A stretch of DNA of 64,000 bases from Bradyrhizobium sp. CCBAU 53351 (GCF_015291745.1 NZ_CP030059.1:3127501-3191500), one strand, 5' to 3'. Counted from the first letter of the stretch, positions 26,618 to 35,874 are shown. A program made the numbers and translations. Notes: a model not told the origin generated them from the sequence alone.

Positions 26618-27589
26618 CTACGGCGACCCGCGCAACTGGGTCGGTGAGGCGCCAAAGCGGCGACGGAAGGCCTGGTTGAAATACGAGATGTCGTTGAAGC
26701 CGCAGGCGTAGGCGATCTCGCTCACCTTGAGCCGGCCGTGCTGGCGCGAGGCGAGCGCCGCCCTTGCGCTTTGGAGGCGCAATTCCAGCACGCGCTCAGT
26801 GAAGCTCGCACCGGTCTCCTGCAGGAGAACCTGGATGTACCGGGGCGACAATCCGATCTTCTGCGCCAGGCTGCGCGGCGAGAACGCCGGATTGGTGAAG
26901 CTCGCCCTGATCTCGGCAAGGATTTCGCGCAGCCGCGCCGCGCGCAAGCCCCGCAGGGTGGCGACCTCGGCAGCATCGCGGCTGGCGCCCAAGGTGAGCG
27001 CGAGGATATCGAGCACGGTCGTGCCGATGTGGCGGTCCAGATCCGGATCGCACCCGACCTCGTCGGGATCAAGGACGCTCTCCAGATAGCGCTTGAGATG
27101 ACGCAGTGCCGGCTGGCCGGGATCGAGCGGCATGGCCATCAGATCGTCAGCACGAGGAACGAGCTGCAGCAGACGGTCTCGGGCGATCGTCACGGTCGCC
27201 CATTCGCCCGGCGCCTCGACCATCATCTCGGCGGCCGCGCCGTTGGTCCCGAGGAACGCGCCGCCGGGGCCGGCCGCAGCATCCCGGCCGAACTGTGACA
27301 ATTGTACTCGTGCCGTCCCGCGATTGAGCAGCAGGCAAAAATCATCGTCAGGGCCACGCGCGATGGCGCTTGCCGACCGGGCAAACCGTTTCAGCGTTCC
27401 ATCGAACAACGCGACCCGCACATCGGAAAATTGCGCAAACTGAAATTGAGCCCGGAAGGCGCAGTCCTCGAAACGCGAATAGTCGACGCAGCAAGTCAGC
27501 GCCTCGAATTGCTCATGCCATTGCGCGAATCGCGCCGCGTCGCCGAGGCGCGCAGGAAGCTGGTCCGAGGTGAAACTGATCCGGTTCAT
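26618..27589 (-). CDS. AraC-family transcriptional regulator
   Basis: A 323-residue regulator with an N-terminal AraC-binding-like cupin region (about 35-200) and a C-terminal double HTH: PRSLAQKIGLSPRYIQVLLQ and VSEIAYACGFNDISYFNQAF. It is similar in layout to the regulator at 9866 but clearly a different gene. Neighbours are pleD (convergent) and a TetR gene upstream on the same strand 238 bp away, so its target is not obvious. The 27590-27827 gap shows no gene. Confidence 0.85.
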   Translation of the reverse strand: MNRISFTSDQLPARLGDAARFAQWHEQFEALTCCVDYSRFEDCAFRAQFQFAQFSDVRVALFDGTLKRFARSASAIARGPDDDFCLLLNRGTARVQLSQFGRDAAAGPGGAFLGTNGAAAEMMVEAPGEWATVTIARDRLLQLVPRADDLMAMPLDPGQPALRHLKRYLESVLDPDEVGCDPDLDRHIGTTVLDILALTLGASRDAAEVATLRGLRAARLREILAEIRASFTNPAFSPRSLAQKIGLSPRYIQVLLQETGASFTERVLELRLQSARAALASRQHGRLKVSEIAYACGFNDISYFNQAFRRRFGASPTQLRGSP

Positions 27590-27827
27590 CCTGACCTCGC
27601 GCGGTTCGGTCGCCCAGATGGCAGGGCCGCATGCCCAACCAAAGTGACATCGCCTGTTTAGCGCGGCGATTTCGATTTGAGGACAAGAAATTCCGGGCGC
27701 GCGGCGATGAATACGCCGTAGCTAAAGTTCGATGCGCCAGGGCGAAACTCCCGGCCACAAAGCTGCGCTGGAGCGCAACCCGACAGCGGCGGCGAACAAG
27801 TCGAAGACGCGAAAGAGCGCCTGCGCG

Positions 27828-28418
27828 TCAGCGACCCTTCGCCGGCTTCGCATCGCCACCCACTTCCACCCCGGCATTCCGCAATAGCACCTTCGCCGCT
27901 TCCTTTGCCGCGCGCGCCATCGCCGGATCGTCGCGCACGAGGTCCTGGGCAATGGAGCCGTCGACCAGGAGCACGAGCTGCGTTGCGAGCGCGTCCGCTT
28001 CCGTCACGCCGAGCTCGGTCAGGCGGTCGCGAAACCAGAGGCGGCGGCTTTCCTTGAAGGCCACTGCGATCTTCTTCACGGCGCGGTCCGCGGGCCCGAG
28101 CTCGGCGACCGCATTCACGAACGGGCAGCCGCGAAAATCCCTGGCCGCAAAACGCCGCTCCAGCGAATCGAAGGTGGCGAGGATCTGCTCGGCCGGCGGC
28201 TTGTCGGAAGGCGAAGCGTGCACGAAGCGGCGCTCCAGATAGGCCGTGATCAGCGCGTCCTTGGAGGGGAAGTGGTTGTAGAGCGTGCGCTTGGAGATGC
28301 CGATCTCCGCCGCGATGGTGTCGACGCCGACCGCGCGAATGCCTTGCAGATAGAACAGTTTGTCGGCGGTCTGAAGGATCCGCTCTTTCATCGTCTGTGG
28401 GGCGGGCGGGGGAGCCAT
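27828..28418 (-). CDS. TetR/AcrR family repressor
   Basis: A 196-residue regulator. The N-terminal HTH is clear: TADKLFYLQGIRAVGVDTIA and EIGISKRTLYNHFPSKDALI. The C-terminal all-alpha ligand domain contains FRGCPFVNAVAELG, a segment common in the subgroup that regulates efflux or reductase genes. The start at 28418 is chosen; residues above it overlap the operator region. It is divergent from an MFS transporter across 129 bp that hold a perfect palindrome, so it most likely represses that gene and itself. Confidence 0.9.
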   Translation of the reverse strand: MAPPPAPQTMKERILQTADKLFYLQGIRAVGVDTIAAEIGISKRTLYNHFPSKDALITAYLERRFVHASPSDKPPAEQILATFDSLERRFAARDFRGCPFVNAVAELGPADRAVKKIAVAFKESRRLWFRDRLTELGVTEADALATQLVLLVDGSIAQDLVRDDPAMARAAKEAAKVLLRNAGVEVGGDAKPAKGR

Positions 28419-28441
28419 GCAGCAGAAAAGGTCCTGTTCGC

Positions 28442-28486
28442 TTGACAGCACCTGCCAATCATAGCCTAAGTACACAGGTCTGTGTA
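28442..28486 (+). promoter_or_regulatory. Promoter with TetR operator palindrome
   Basis: TTGACA at 28442-28447 is a consensus -35. A perfect 16-bp palindrome TACACAG-GT-CTGTGTA lies at 28471-28486, overlapping the expected -10/start region (TAAGTA at 28467-28472). This is the size and position of a TetR-family operator, placed between the divergent TetR and MFS genes. The binding protein is inferred from position. Confidence 0.6.
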
Positions 28487-28547
28487 ACCAAAATCAACGG
28501 CAAAAGCAGACGGCGGCGATTGCGCCGTGCCCAAAAGGGAGACGAAA

Positions 28548-29786
28548 ATGCCCCTGCTGCAGGTCCTGCGTCCGACATTGCCCATCCTGATCGGCGCCTC
28601 GATCATGCTGACGCTGAGCATGGGGCTGCGGCAGTCGCTCGGCATCTTCATGCAGCCGCTGACGCATGACATCCACATCTCGATCTCGGACTTCACGCTG
28701 GCGCTGGCGGTGCAGAACCTCGCCTGGGGCTTTCTTCAGCCGCTCGCCGGCGCGATGACGGTGCGCTACGGCTTCCGCCCGATCATGATCGCGGGCTCGC
28801 TGATGTACATCGTCGGACTCATTCTGATGGCGACCGCGAACGGCCTCGTCAGCATCATGATTGGCGCCGGAGTCTTGATCGGGACGTCGCTGGCCTGCAC
28901 CGCGGCTGCGATCGCGATGTCGGTGGCGGCACGCGCGGTGCCCGCAACGGTGCGCTCCACCGTGCTCGGCATCGTCTCCGGCGCGGGCTCGCTCGGCGCG
29001 CTCCTGTCGGCGCCGATCGGGCAGATGCTCAACGAGGGTTTTGGCTGGCGCGCCGGGCTCGCCGGTTTCGTCGTCATGTCGGTGCTGATGATCCCCGCGG
29101 CCTGGTATGCCGGCCGCGTCGATCAGGTCCCGCTGCCCAAGCCCGCCGCCGACGACATCGGCGATGCCAGCGCGGCGGCGGTGACAAGGGCGGCGTTCGG
29201 CAACGCCTCCTTCGTGGTGATGACCTGCGCCTATCTCGTCTGCGGCATGCAGCTGGTATTCCTCACCACGCATCTGCCGTCATATCTCGCCATCTGCGGC
29301 CTCGATCCGATGCTGAGCGCGCAGACGCTCGGCATGATCGGCGGCTTCAACGTGCTGGGCTCGCTGTTCTTCGGGTGGGCCGGCCAGCGCTGGAACAAGC
29401 TGGCGCTCTTGGGCGGCATCTACATCCTGCGCTCGCTGGCGCTCGCCTGGTACTTCATGCTGCCGGCGACCCCGTTCTCGACGCTGCTGTTCGGCGCCAT
29501 CATGGGCTTCCTCTGGATGGGCGTCGGCCCGCTGGTCGCGGGCGCGGTCGCCGAGATGTTCGGCCTGCGCTGGCAGGCGATGATCCAGGGTCTTGCCTTC
29601 ATGAGCCACCAGATCGGCAGCTTCCTCGGCGCCTACGGAGGCGGCGTGCTCTACGACGCGCTCGGCTCCTACACCATGGCCTGGCGCATCGGCGTCGCGC
29701 TCGGCCTTGCCGGCGGCATCGTCCAGGTGGCATTCGCGCTGGTCAGGCCGTCACAGCCGCCGGCGCCGGTGTTGCGGACGGCGTAG
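28548..29786 (+). CDS. MFS transporter (12-helix)
   Basis: A 412-residue inner-membrane carrier with 12 predicted helices. TM1 contains ILIGASIMLTLSMGLRQSLG, followed by motif A-like LAGAMTVRYGFRPIMIAGSL and a long central loop after residue 195. The sequence resembles the monocarboxylate/oxalate-formate-like MFS branch annotated generally as YbfB- or CynX-related. ATG at 28548 has GGGAGA upstream; a GTG 7 codons earlier is less likely. It is probably repressed by the divergent TetR protein. The substrate is unknown. Confidence 0.87.
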   Translation: MPLLQVLRPTLPILIGASIMLTLSMGLRQSLGIFMQPLTHDIHISISDFTLALAVQNLAWGFLQPLAGAMTVRYGFRPIMIAGSLMYIVGLILMATANGLVSIMIGAGVLIGTSLACTAAAIAMSVAARAVPATVRSTVLGIVSGAGSLGALLSAPIGQMLNEGFGWRAGLAGFVVMSVLMIPAAWYAGRVDQVPLPKPAADDIGDASAAAVTRAAFGNASFVVMTCAYLVCGMQLVFLTTHLPSYLAICGLDPMLSAQTLGMIGGFNVLGSLFFGWAGQRWNKLALLGGIYILRSLALAWYFMLPATPFSTLLFGAIMGFLWMGVGPLVAGAVAEMFGLRWQAMIQGLAFMSHQIGSFLGAYGGGVLYDALGSYTMAWRIGVALGLAGGIVQVAFALVRPSQPPAPVLRTA

Positions 29787-29896
29787 ATAGCGGCGTGAAA
29801 ACGCCATTGTCAGCTTGCGAGCTTTGAGCGGACGCCGCGTTGCTTGGCCGTGATGGGCCGCTTGTGACCCGGATCGGACTTAGGTCATGTCCATAT

Positions 29897-29911
29897 CTCG
29901 GAAGCGGGACC
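29897..29911. repeat. 15-bp direct repeat, copy 1
   Basis: CTCGGAAGCGGGACC, identical to 31044-31058. The two copies bracket the first orphan binding-protein gene. It may be chance or a trace of a rearrangement in the island. Confidence 0.3.
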
Positions 29912-29912
29912 C

Positions 29913-30875
29913 CTATTCAATCACTCGGTCCGCCATCAGAAGCACTTGCTCAGGGACAGTCAATCCCAATGCTTTTGCCGTCCGGAGATTGATCACGAAC
30001 TCAAATTTGGTCGGCTGCTCAACCGGCAAGTCCGCTGGATTCGCGCCCTTTAGAATGCGGTCCACGTAGCCGGCTGCAAGTAGGAAGAGAGCCTTGAGGT
30101 CCGGCCCATAAGCCATCAATCCGCCCCGATCCGGGTAAGTGTTGACCTGAAATACCGTGGGCAGCCGATACTTCAGAGCAATTGATGGCAAGGCATCGCG
30201 CGGTGGGTCTGCAAGTACATAAACCACATCGCAATCCGCCGCTTTCATGTCTGCGAACGCCTTTTCAAGGTCTTCCGGGTTCGGCACAACGAAGCGCTGC
30301 ACCGAAATGCCGATGACCACTGCTGCCTTCGTTGCACTTTGTGCCATCGCCGGGTGCACCGGGTTATTTGAGGTGAGTACGCCGATTTTCTGTACCTTGG
30401 GAAAGAGCAGGCGAATAATGTCCAGCGTCTTGGTCGTGGGATCTGCGAACATATTCGCTGTGCCGGTTATGTTGCCTCCGGGCCTCGTGAAACTCTTGAC
30501 GAAGCCTGAACCGACAGGATCGGTGGCTGGCGACATAACAATCGGAATCGTCGAAGTCGCCCTTTGTGCCGCCGCAATCGCAGGTGTCGCTTCAGCGATG
30601 ATAACGTCTGGCTTCAGTGCGATGAGCTCCGAGACTAGACCGGGCAGCAGAGAGTAGTGACCTTTCGCCTCGCGCAGATCAATGATTAGGTCGCTTCCTT
30701 CCCGGTACCCCATCAACTTGAAGGCTTCTCTGAACCATCCGATAATTCGCTCGCCGGAGCCAGAGGTAACCAACCCGATGCGCCGCGGTCGCAATGAATC
30801 GGCATCTGCAACAGCAGCGATAGTGATCGAACAGGCCGTCGTAAGCACCGCGCGACGCGTTACTATTCGACTCAC
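29913..30875 (-). CDS. ABC transporter substrate-binding protein (ABC_sub_bind/TrpX-like), orphan
   Basis: A 320-residue exported binding protein of the DUF534/ABC_sub_bind family. The start is GTG with AGGAGA upstream. The N-terminus has a short basic part and a hydrophobic run (AVLTTACSITIAAVADA). The core shows RRIGLVTSGSG, KPDVIIAEATPAIAAAQRAT, TIPIVMSPATDPVGSGFVKS and RPGGNITGTAN, hallmarks of the family. No permease or ATPase gene is adjacent. Codons use A and T at third positions far more than in neighbours, suggesting transfer. Confidence 0.85.
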   Translation of the reverse strand: MSRIVTRRAVLTTACSITIAAVADADSLRPRRIGLVTSGSGERIIGWFREAFKLMGYREGSDLIIDLREAKGHYSLLPGLVSELIALKPDVIIAEATPAIAAAQRATSTIPIVMSPATDPVGSGFVKSFTRPGGNITGTANMFADPTTKTLDIIRLLFPKVQKIGVLTSNNPVHPAMAQSATKAAVVIGISVQRFVVPNPEDLEKAFADMKAADCDVVYVLADPPRDALPSIALKYRLPTVFQVNTYPDRGGLMAYGPDLKALFLLAAGYVDRILKGANPADLPVEQPTKFEFVINLRTAKALGLTVPEQVLLMADRVIE

Positions 30876-30990
30876 GAGCTTCTCCTGATGTCGAGAGTGG
30901 AGCGCGATTGCAGTTGTTTCCGTCGCTTTTCAGCCAAATTGTTGTTCGTTTCTTTGTGCCCGGGGCAGGATCTCAGTTTGGAGTCCTGCA

Positions 30991-31528
30991 ATGTTAAAGC
31001 AAGTATTTTTTGCGTATCTCCTTGTTGTCATCAGCCCAATCTGCTCGGAAGCGGGACCTTACCGCATCAGCCAAGCGCCCGAATGCAATGTCATCATGCC
31101 ATGTGACTTGTCGTCCACGCAGACGCGCGGTGAACGAATTTCACCCCACCCACTGCAGGCGTATCGCCCAAAACAACTTTAGCCACGGCCGAGAGCACAA
31201 GGGCGTTGCCTGCTGGTGCTCACAACCGGATTGTCGCCGGTCGGCCGACCGGCTGCCCTTCTTCGTTTTGTGGTTGTGGCGCGGCGCTGCGAGTGTTTGG
31301 TCGTGTGGTGCCTGAACTAAACCTCGCAGCCAACTGGCTACGCTTTCCGCGTACCTCGCCCGCGCTCGGCATGGTCGCGGCGCGACGCGGGCACGTGTTC
31401 ATTTTAGAACAGCATCTCGGAGGCGACATTTGGACGGCCTTTGACGCAACTCAGGCGGCCACGTCACGAGGATGCACCCGCCATCATTGCGCGGCTATAC
31501 GGTTGTCAATCCTCACGCTGCGGGCTGA
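30991..31528 (+). pseudogene. Frameshifted small secreted protein gene
   Basis: The 5' part (frame of ATG 30991, GGAG upstream) encodes MLKQVFFAYLLVVISPICSE, a signal peptide, then GPYRISQAPECNVIMPCDLS. It stops at 31182. From about 31210 another frame encodes RIVAGRPTGCPSSFCGCGAA, LNLAANWLRFPRTSPALGMV and RRGHVFILEQHLGGDIWTAFDA. At 31448 the sense passes to a third frame: NSGGHVTRMHPPSLRGYTVV ending NPHAAG and a stop at 31528. Adding one A at 31448-31449 joins the last two parts. The blocks resemble a small secreted protein family I know from Bradyrhizobium, function unknown. At least two shifts are needed. Confidence 0.6.
31044..31058. repeat. 15-bp direct repeat, copy 2
   Basis: CTCGGAAGCGGGACC, identical to 29897-29911. 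This copy lies within the signal-peptide end of the frameshifted secreted-protein gene (coding SEAGP). Confidence 0.3.
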
Positions 31529-31724
31529 AACAGGGTGCACAACAGTTGGCCTAAAGGTCAGCTTCTGGCCCATCGACGACCATTCGGTGCGGTCGGCCGA
31601 CCGCCGCTTTTTGACCCCATGCGACCCGACACACCGTCGAGTATGCTCTTCAATGGTCTGTCACAGAACGGCGCCAACGTGGTAGTCTATGCCTCCCATG
31701 AGCGCGGTCCTTGAGGAGGGACTT

Positions 31725-32747
31725 ATGCGACGGCGGGAGTTCATCGGACGTTTCGGCCTTATTGGCTCAGCCGCATCAATACTGTTTGGTCAAGGCTCAA
31801 GCGCGCAGTCTGCGCCGAAACGTCCGATCATCGCGTGGGCGGGAGCTCCGCCCGCAGGTGCGCCCGCAGGCGCAAACGTGCCTCAATTCATACTGGACCT
31901 AGTATTTGGCAATTTTGTCAAAGGTCTTTTGGAGTTCGGTTACGAGCAAGGTCGAAACGTTGACGTCATAAAGCGATTTGACATGTTTGCTGACCGAGTA
32001 GCAACCATGGAAGAGATGGTGGCTCTGGTCAAACCAGATATCATCGTCGCGCCCGCGACGTTGCAAGCCGTCGAGGCCCGAAAGGCGACATCGACGATAC
32101 CGATTGTCTGTGGCGCTCTCGCGGACGCGGTTCATCTGGGCTTGATTGCCAGCGAAGCTCGCCCTGGAGGAAACGTAACGGGCATTGAGCCCTACATTGC
32201 GGGATTGCCGACGAAGCAAATTGAACTCGTGCGAGAAATCGCGCCGATGGCGCGGCGTGTTGGACTGCTTACCAACATGAACGACCCCAAGGGCCCGCCC
32301 CAAGTTGGGGACTTGAGGGCAGCTTGCCAAAGTTTGGGCTTCAGCGTGGTCGAAACCGATGCCAGTACGGCGAACGACATTCCGGGTGCGCTCGCTGCGC
32401 TGGCGAACGAAAAGGTCGATGTCGTCGTTGTCATTCAGACTAATCTGTTGCTTGTCCGATGCGAGCAGATCGGCGCCATTGCCCTTGAAAAGCGGCTGCC
32501 GACCGTCTTCGGATATCGCGAGCACGTTATCCACGGCGGCCTCGTCAGCTATGGAGTTGACTTGCGCTGGTGTTATCGTCGCATCGGTTATTTTGTAGAC
32601 AAGATTCTCAGGGGTGTTCGACCCGGTGACCTTCCCATCGAATTTCCCACCAAATTTTGGTTGGCAGCCAATCTCAAGACAGCGAAGACGCTCGGCGTGA
32701 CCGTACCGACCGGCCTTCTCGCCCGCGCCGACGAGGTGATTGAGTAA
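31725..32747 (+). CDS. ABC transporter substrate-binding protein (ABC_sub_bind), orphan, Tat-type signal
   Basis: A 340-residue exported protein of the same family as the gene at 29913. It starts MRRREFIGRFGLIGSAASIL, whose twin-arginine RRREFIG followed by a hydrophobic run suggests Tat export. GAGGAGG lies 7 bases upstream. The core shows KRPIIAWAGAPP, KPDIIVAPATLQAVEARKAT, RPGGNVTGIEPYIAG and the C-terminal VTVPTGLLARADEVIE. Again there is no permease or ATPase. Codon use is relaxed, as in the rest of the island. The ligand is unknown; relatives bind aromatic or amino compounds. Confidence 0.86.
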   Translation: MRRREFIGRFGLIGSAASILFGQGSSAQSAPKRPIIAWAGAPPAGAPAGANVPQFILDLVFGNFVKGLLEFGYEQGRNVDVIKRFDMFADRVATMEEMVALVKPDIIVAPATLQAVEARKATSTIPIVCGALADAVHLGLIASEARPGGNVTGIEPYIAGLPTKQIELVREIAPMARRVGLLTNMNDPKGPPQVGDLRAACQSLGFSVVETDASTANDIPGALAALANEKVDVVVVIQTNLLLVRCEQIGAIALEKRLPTVFGYREHVIHGGLVSYGVDLRWCYRRIGYFVDKILRGVRPGDLPIEFPTKFWLAANLKTAKTLGVTVPTGLLARADEVIE

Positions 32748-32935
32748 ATGCTGCGTTGCCGAGTCTGGTGTTGGCCCTTAGCTTCGTTGGCGTGGTGCAG
32801 TTATGTGTCGCCTCACAGGGGGAGACCGGACGTTTGCATCCGGGCGCAAAACCGACGTGAATGACCCGTAGCGGACTAACGCTGCTTCACTAATATTGGG
32901 CACCCTAACGCCGCATTCGCCTGGGAGATGTCAGA

Positions 32936-34357
32936 TTGAGCGATTTGGCGACAGAATTGGATCCCTTCATTGCGAAGGTCTTGCAGCATTGGGCTGTACC
33001 GGGAATGTCCGTTGCGGTCGTCCGCCGAGATGGTCCTGTTCTCGTTAGAGCCTACGGCGTGCGCTGTGTCGAGACGTCCATTTCTGCCGATGCCGACACC
33101 GCTTTTGGAATTGGGTCCTGTTCAAAAGCCTTCACATCCGCATTGGCTGCTGTGCTGGTGGACGCCGGTGCGATTGACTGGGACGATCCCATCCGGAAAT
33201 ATCTGCCTTCATTTGAGCTCTATGATCCTTGGATAAGTGATCACGTGACGTTGCGTGATTTGCTTGCCAATCGGACCGGACTGTCGCGTGCTAGTGCCGG
33301 GGAGTACGGCTCCGACCTCAGCCGAGCGGAGATATTGTTTAATGCCCGCCACATTCAACCGGTAGCCGGATTTCGCGATCAATTTACCTATTCCAATATC
33401 GGCTACGCTGCTGCGGCTGAGGCAATGGCCCTTTCTGTGGGGCATCCATTTGACCGCATCTTAAACGACTATCTCTTGACCCCACTCGGACTGCGGCCCG
33501 GTAATATGTCACGTGCGGACGACAATGTTGCCGCTCCCCACTATCAAATCGAAGGCAAGGTTCGGGCTGTCCCTGCCATGTTCGTGGACAATCTGCTTGG
33601 AGCAATCGGTCAGACAATGAGTGCTCGTGAGGCAGCAACGTGGCTGCGCTTTCATCTCGCGGAAGGAAAATCATCCGCCGTCGGCTCGTCTCGGCAAATA
33701 AAAGAGACGCATCTGCTGCAAACTGCGCGCAGGGATCAAACGCTCAATGATGGTTATGGTCTTGGCTGGCACGTTCGCAATCGGCGCATTCAGCACGACG
33801 GCAGCATTCGCGGATTTCGAGCCAACATTTGGTGCGATTTGGCAGGCGGCCTGGCAATATTTGTAGCGACCAATCTCGGTTCAGGTTTCGCTCACTTCGC
33901 GGTTACCAATCGAATAATACAGCTAATGCGTGGTGAGACCGTAACGGACTGGATTACCCATTTCGATGAGGTCTTGCGGAAGGAATTCATTGACCGGGTT
34001 ACAAGCTTCAATGAGGAAAAGCGCAAGGAACCGGTCTCTACATCTCGTTGGTCTCAGGAAGAGTTTGTCGGTACTTATAGACACGAAGGGTTTGGCTTGC
34101 TCCACATCGAACCAAAAGACAACCATCTGTGGTTTCGCATTGATGGATTGTCCGGCTTTGACGGTCCGTTGATGCGCTTTTCGAGTTTGGGGTTTGAATA
34201 TCAGGGTGAGCGAGATGCCATGGCTTTGGCTCGCATGGCATTTGCAAGCCCACCACAGGGTGACCGCGCGCGGCTTCGGTTTCAGAGCGACGGCCACACG
34301 ATCCAAGGCCTGACGTGGGACGATTGGTTTGGCAGCGCGAGATTTGTACGAAGTTAG
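32936..34357 (+). CDS. Serine hydrolase of the beta-lactamase family
   Basis: A 473-residue protein with the class C beta-lactamase/DD-peptidase/esterase fold. The catalytic motifs are Ser61-x-x-Lys64 (SCSK), Tyr152-Ser-Asn154 (YSN) and HDG in RIQHDGSIRGF in place of KTG. A C-terminal domain of about 120 residues (ERDAMALARMAFASP region) resembles the DUF3471-type barrel. No signal peptide is seen, so it is probably cytosolic. TTG is used as start, with GGGAG 9 bases upstream. It may be a peptidase or esterase rather than an antibiotic-resistance enzyme. Codon use is that of the island. Confidence 0.82.
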   Translation: MSDLATELDPFIAKVLQHWAVPGMSVAVVRRDGPVLVRAYGVRCVETSISADADTAFGIGSCSKAFTSALAAVLVDAGAIDWDDPIRKYLPSFELYDPWISDHVTLRDLLANRTGLSRASAGEYGSDLSRAEILFNARHIQPVAGFRDQFTYSNIGYAAAAEAMALSVGHPFDRILNDYLLTPLGLRPGNMSRADDNVAAPHYQIEGKVRAVPAMFVDNLLGAIGQTMSAREAATWLRFHLAEGKSSAVGSSRQIKETHLLQTARRDQTLNDGYGLGWHVRNRRIQHDGSIRGFRANIWCDLAGGLAIFVATNLGSGFAHFAVTNRIIQLMRGETVTDWITHFDEVLRKEFIDRVTSFNEEKRKEPVSTSRWSQEEFVGTYRHEGFGLLHIEPKDNHLWFRIDGLSGFDGPLMRFSSLGFEYQGERDAMALARMAFASPPQGDRARLRFQSDGHTIQGLTWDDWFGSARFVRS

Positions 34358-34498
34358 CTCCCAATCGTCGTATGTCCGGTCCTGGGCCCATCGCTGACAT
34401 CAAGTGGGACTCCGTTGACGTCGTCTTCCGCGCGTAAAGCGGACGCGACAGTTCCAGGAGATAGTCGCTCTCGTGCTCTGGGCGTAGCGAGGTACCCC
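34358..34498. other. Intergenic, trace of a dispersed sequence
   Basis: It contains TATGTCCGGTCCTGGGCCCA and CGCTGACATCA, resembling a short ATGTCC...GGACAT-type dispersed sequence often found beside orphan binding-protein genes. No gene is seen. The relaxed codon and base composition of the island ends about here. Confidence 0.3.
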
Positions 34499-35737
34499 TT
34501 AGGATGTTGCGGCCTTCACCTTCATGGAGACGGGCAGCGGAAAGCGGAGCCCCCGTGCCCAAGCCGGGCGACGCGATGCGGGCTGCTTCTGCGGCAGCTT
34601 GCCGAAACGCGCGAGGGCTTGCATCAGCGCAGCCCGGATGGCCGGCTCGATCTTCGCGCAGATGAACCAGCAGACCAGCCCAAGCAGGCCGAGCGCGATC
34701 CAGAGTGCCGAGGTGGCATCGAAGCCTGCGTCGATCAGGGCACGAATGATCGCCGCGCCGATGACGTTGTGGGTGAGATAGAGCGGGTAGGTGATCAGTC
34801 CCAGCGTTCGCAAATAGGCCGGTGCTTCGGGTGCTGCGGCGCCCGCAGAGCGCCTGTTTCTCCTCGCGGCAAGGGCAATGAGGAGCACGGCAAGCGCCCA
34901 GACCATGATCGGCACGAGAGCCGATTGATCGGCGATGGCGGGGATCGAGGTCAGGAAGAAGGAAGCGAAGACGTAGATCTCCGCGGCGCCCGAGAGACAG
35001 GTGACGACAACGGCGAACTGCTCCAGCGCCGTCAATTCCCTGTTCGCGGAGATGAACAGCCAAATCCCCAGCGCAAAGAAGCAGCCATGGCTCAACAGGA
35101 AGGCCGCGCACGGCACCCGAAACATCAGGATGACCAGATAGGGCAGGTCGGACGGCGTCGTGCAGGACGCGACCAGCAGCGCGACGGCATTGAAGATCGC
35201 GCTGTAGATGGTGAGGCCGAAGGCCAGGTGCCGCAGCGTGATCTTCCTCGTGAGCATCGCGCAGAACACGAGCCCATAGAACGCCGTCTCGGCGGCCAGC
35301 GTCCAATAGACCTCGTCGAGCCACTGGCCCGTGACGCCCTTGGGCACCATCAGCATGGCGTGGATGTAGGGCAGGATGAGCTCGGAGGCCGGACCAGTGC
35401 CGAACAGCAGCAGGACGAGGAAGGTCGCGGTGGCGCACACCCACACCGCCGGATAGAGCCTGAGCGCGCGGCCGAGCAGAAACGCGCCCGGTGAAGATGT
35501 GCTCGCGGAATTCGCAATGACGAAACCGGAGATCACGAAAAAGATCTCGACGCCGACCCAGCCGAACCACGTGAAGGCCGCGGCGGAGGGGTAGATCACG
35601 TCGGCGGCGACGGTGCGCTCGAAGCCGGGGACACCGATCGACGTCCAGGCCCAGGACCAGAACATCTGGTGGAAAATGGCAACGCCGAGCGCGGCGGCGA
35701 AGCGCAGTGGATCCAGCAGGGGCAAATGGCTCTTCAC
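34499..35737 (-). CDS. Acyltransferase family 3 membrane protein (OafA/YrhL-like)
   Basis: A 412-residue integral membrane protein with about ten helices. Family features are PLLDPLRFAAALGVAIFHQM with the catalytic-type His, VEIFFVISGFVIANSAS, FLLGRALRLYPAVWV and YPLYLTHNVIGA. Members transfer acetyl or other acyl groups to surface glycans, O-antigen, Nod-factor sugars or peptidoglycan. There are no glycan genes nearby, so the acceptor cannot be named. The basic C-terminus (RRPAWARGLRFPLP) is cytosolic. Confidence 0.88.
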   Translation of the reverse strand: MKSHLPLLDPLRFAAALGVAIFHQMFWSWAWTSIGVPGFERTVAADVIYPSAAAFTWFGWVGVEIFFVISGFVIANSASTSSPGAFLLGRALRLYPAVWVCATATFLVLLLFGTGPASELILPYIHAMLMVPKGVTGQWLDEVYWTLAAETAFYGLVFCAMLTRKITLRHLAFGLTIYSAIFNAVALLVASCTTPSDLPYLVILMFRVPCAAFLLSHGCFFALGIWLFISANRELTALEQFAVVVTCLSGAAEIYVFASFFLTSIPAIADQSALVPIMVWALAVLLIALAARRNRRSAGAAAPEAPAYLRTLGLITYPLYLTHNVIGAAIIRALIDAGFDATSALWIALGLLGLVCWFICAKIEPAIRAALMQALARFGKLPQKQPASRRPAWARGLRFPLPVSMKVKAATS

Positions 35738-35874
35738 GGCAATGGACCGGATTCATGCGAACGATGACGCAGGAGATAGTGAATCCGGTCAGGGTGCTCT
35801 GCGAGGTGGGTCACACATGCTCCAGCGCGCCGACTGTGCAGATCTCAGTGTGGGAGTAGGTGTCCTCAGCTCTC

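Noticed and set aside
28494..29273. A 259-codon minus-strand open frame rich in His, Arg and Asp
   Set aside because: It is opposite the MFS transporter gene and low in hydrophobic residues, a composition typical of antisense frames.
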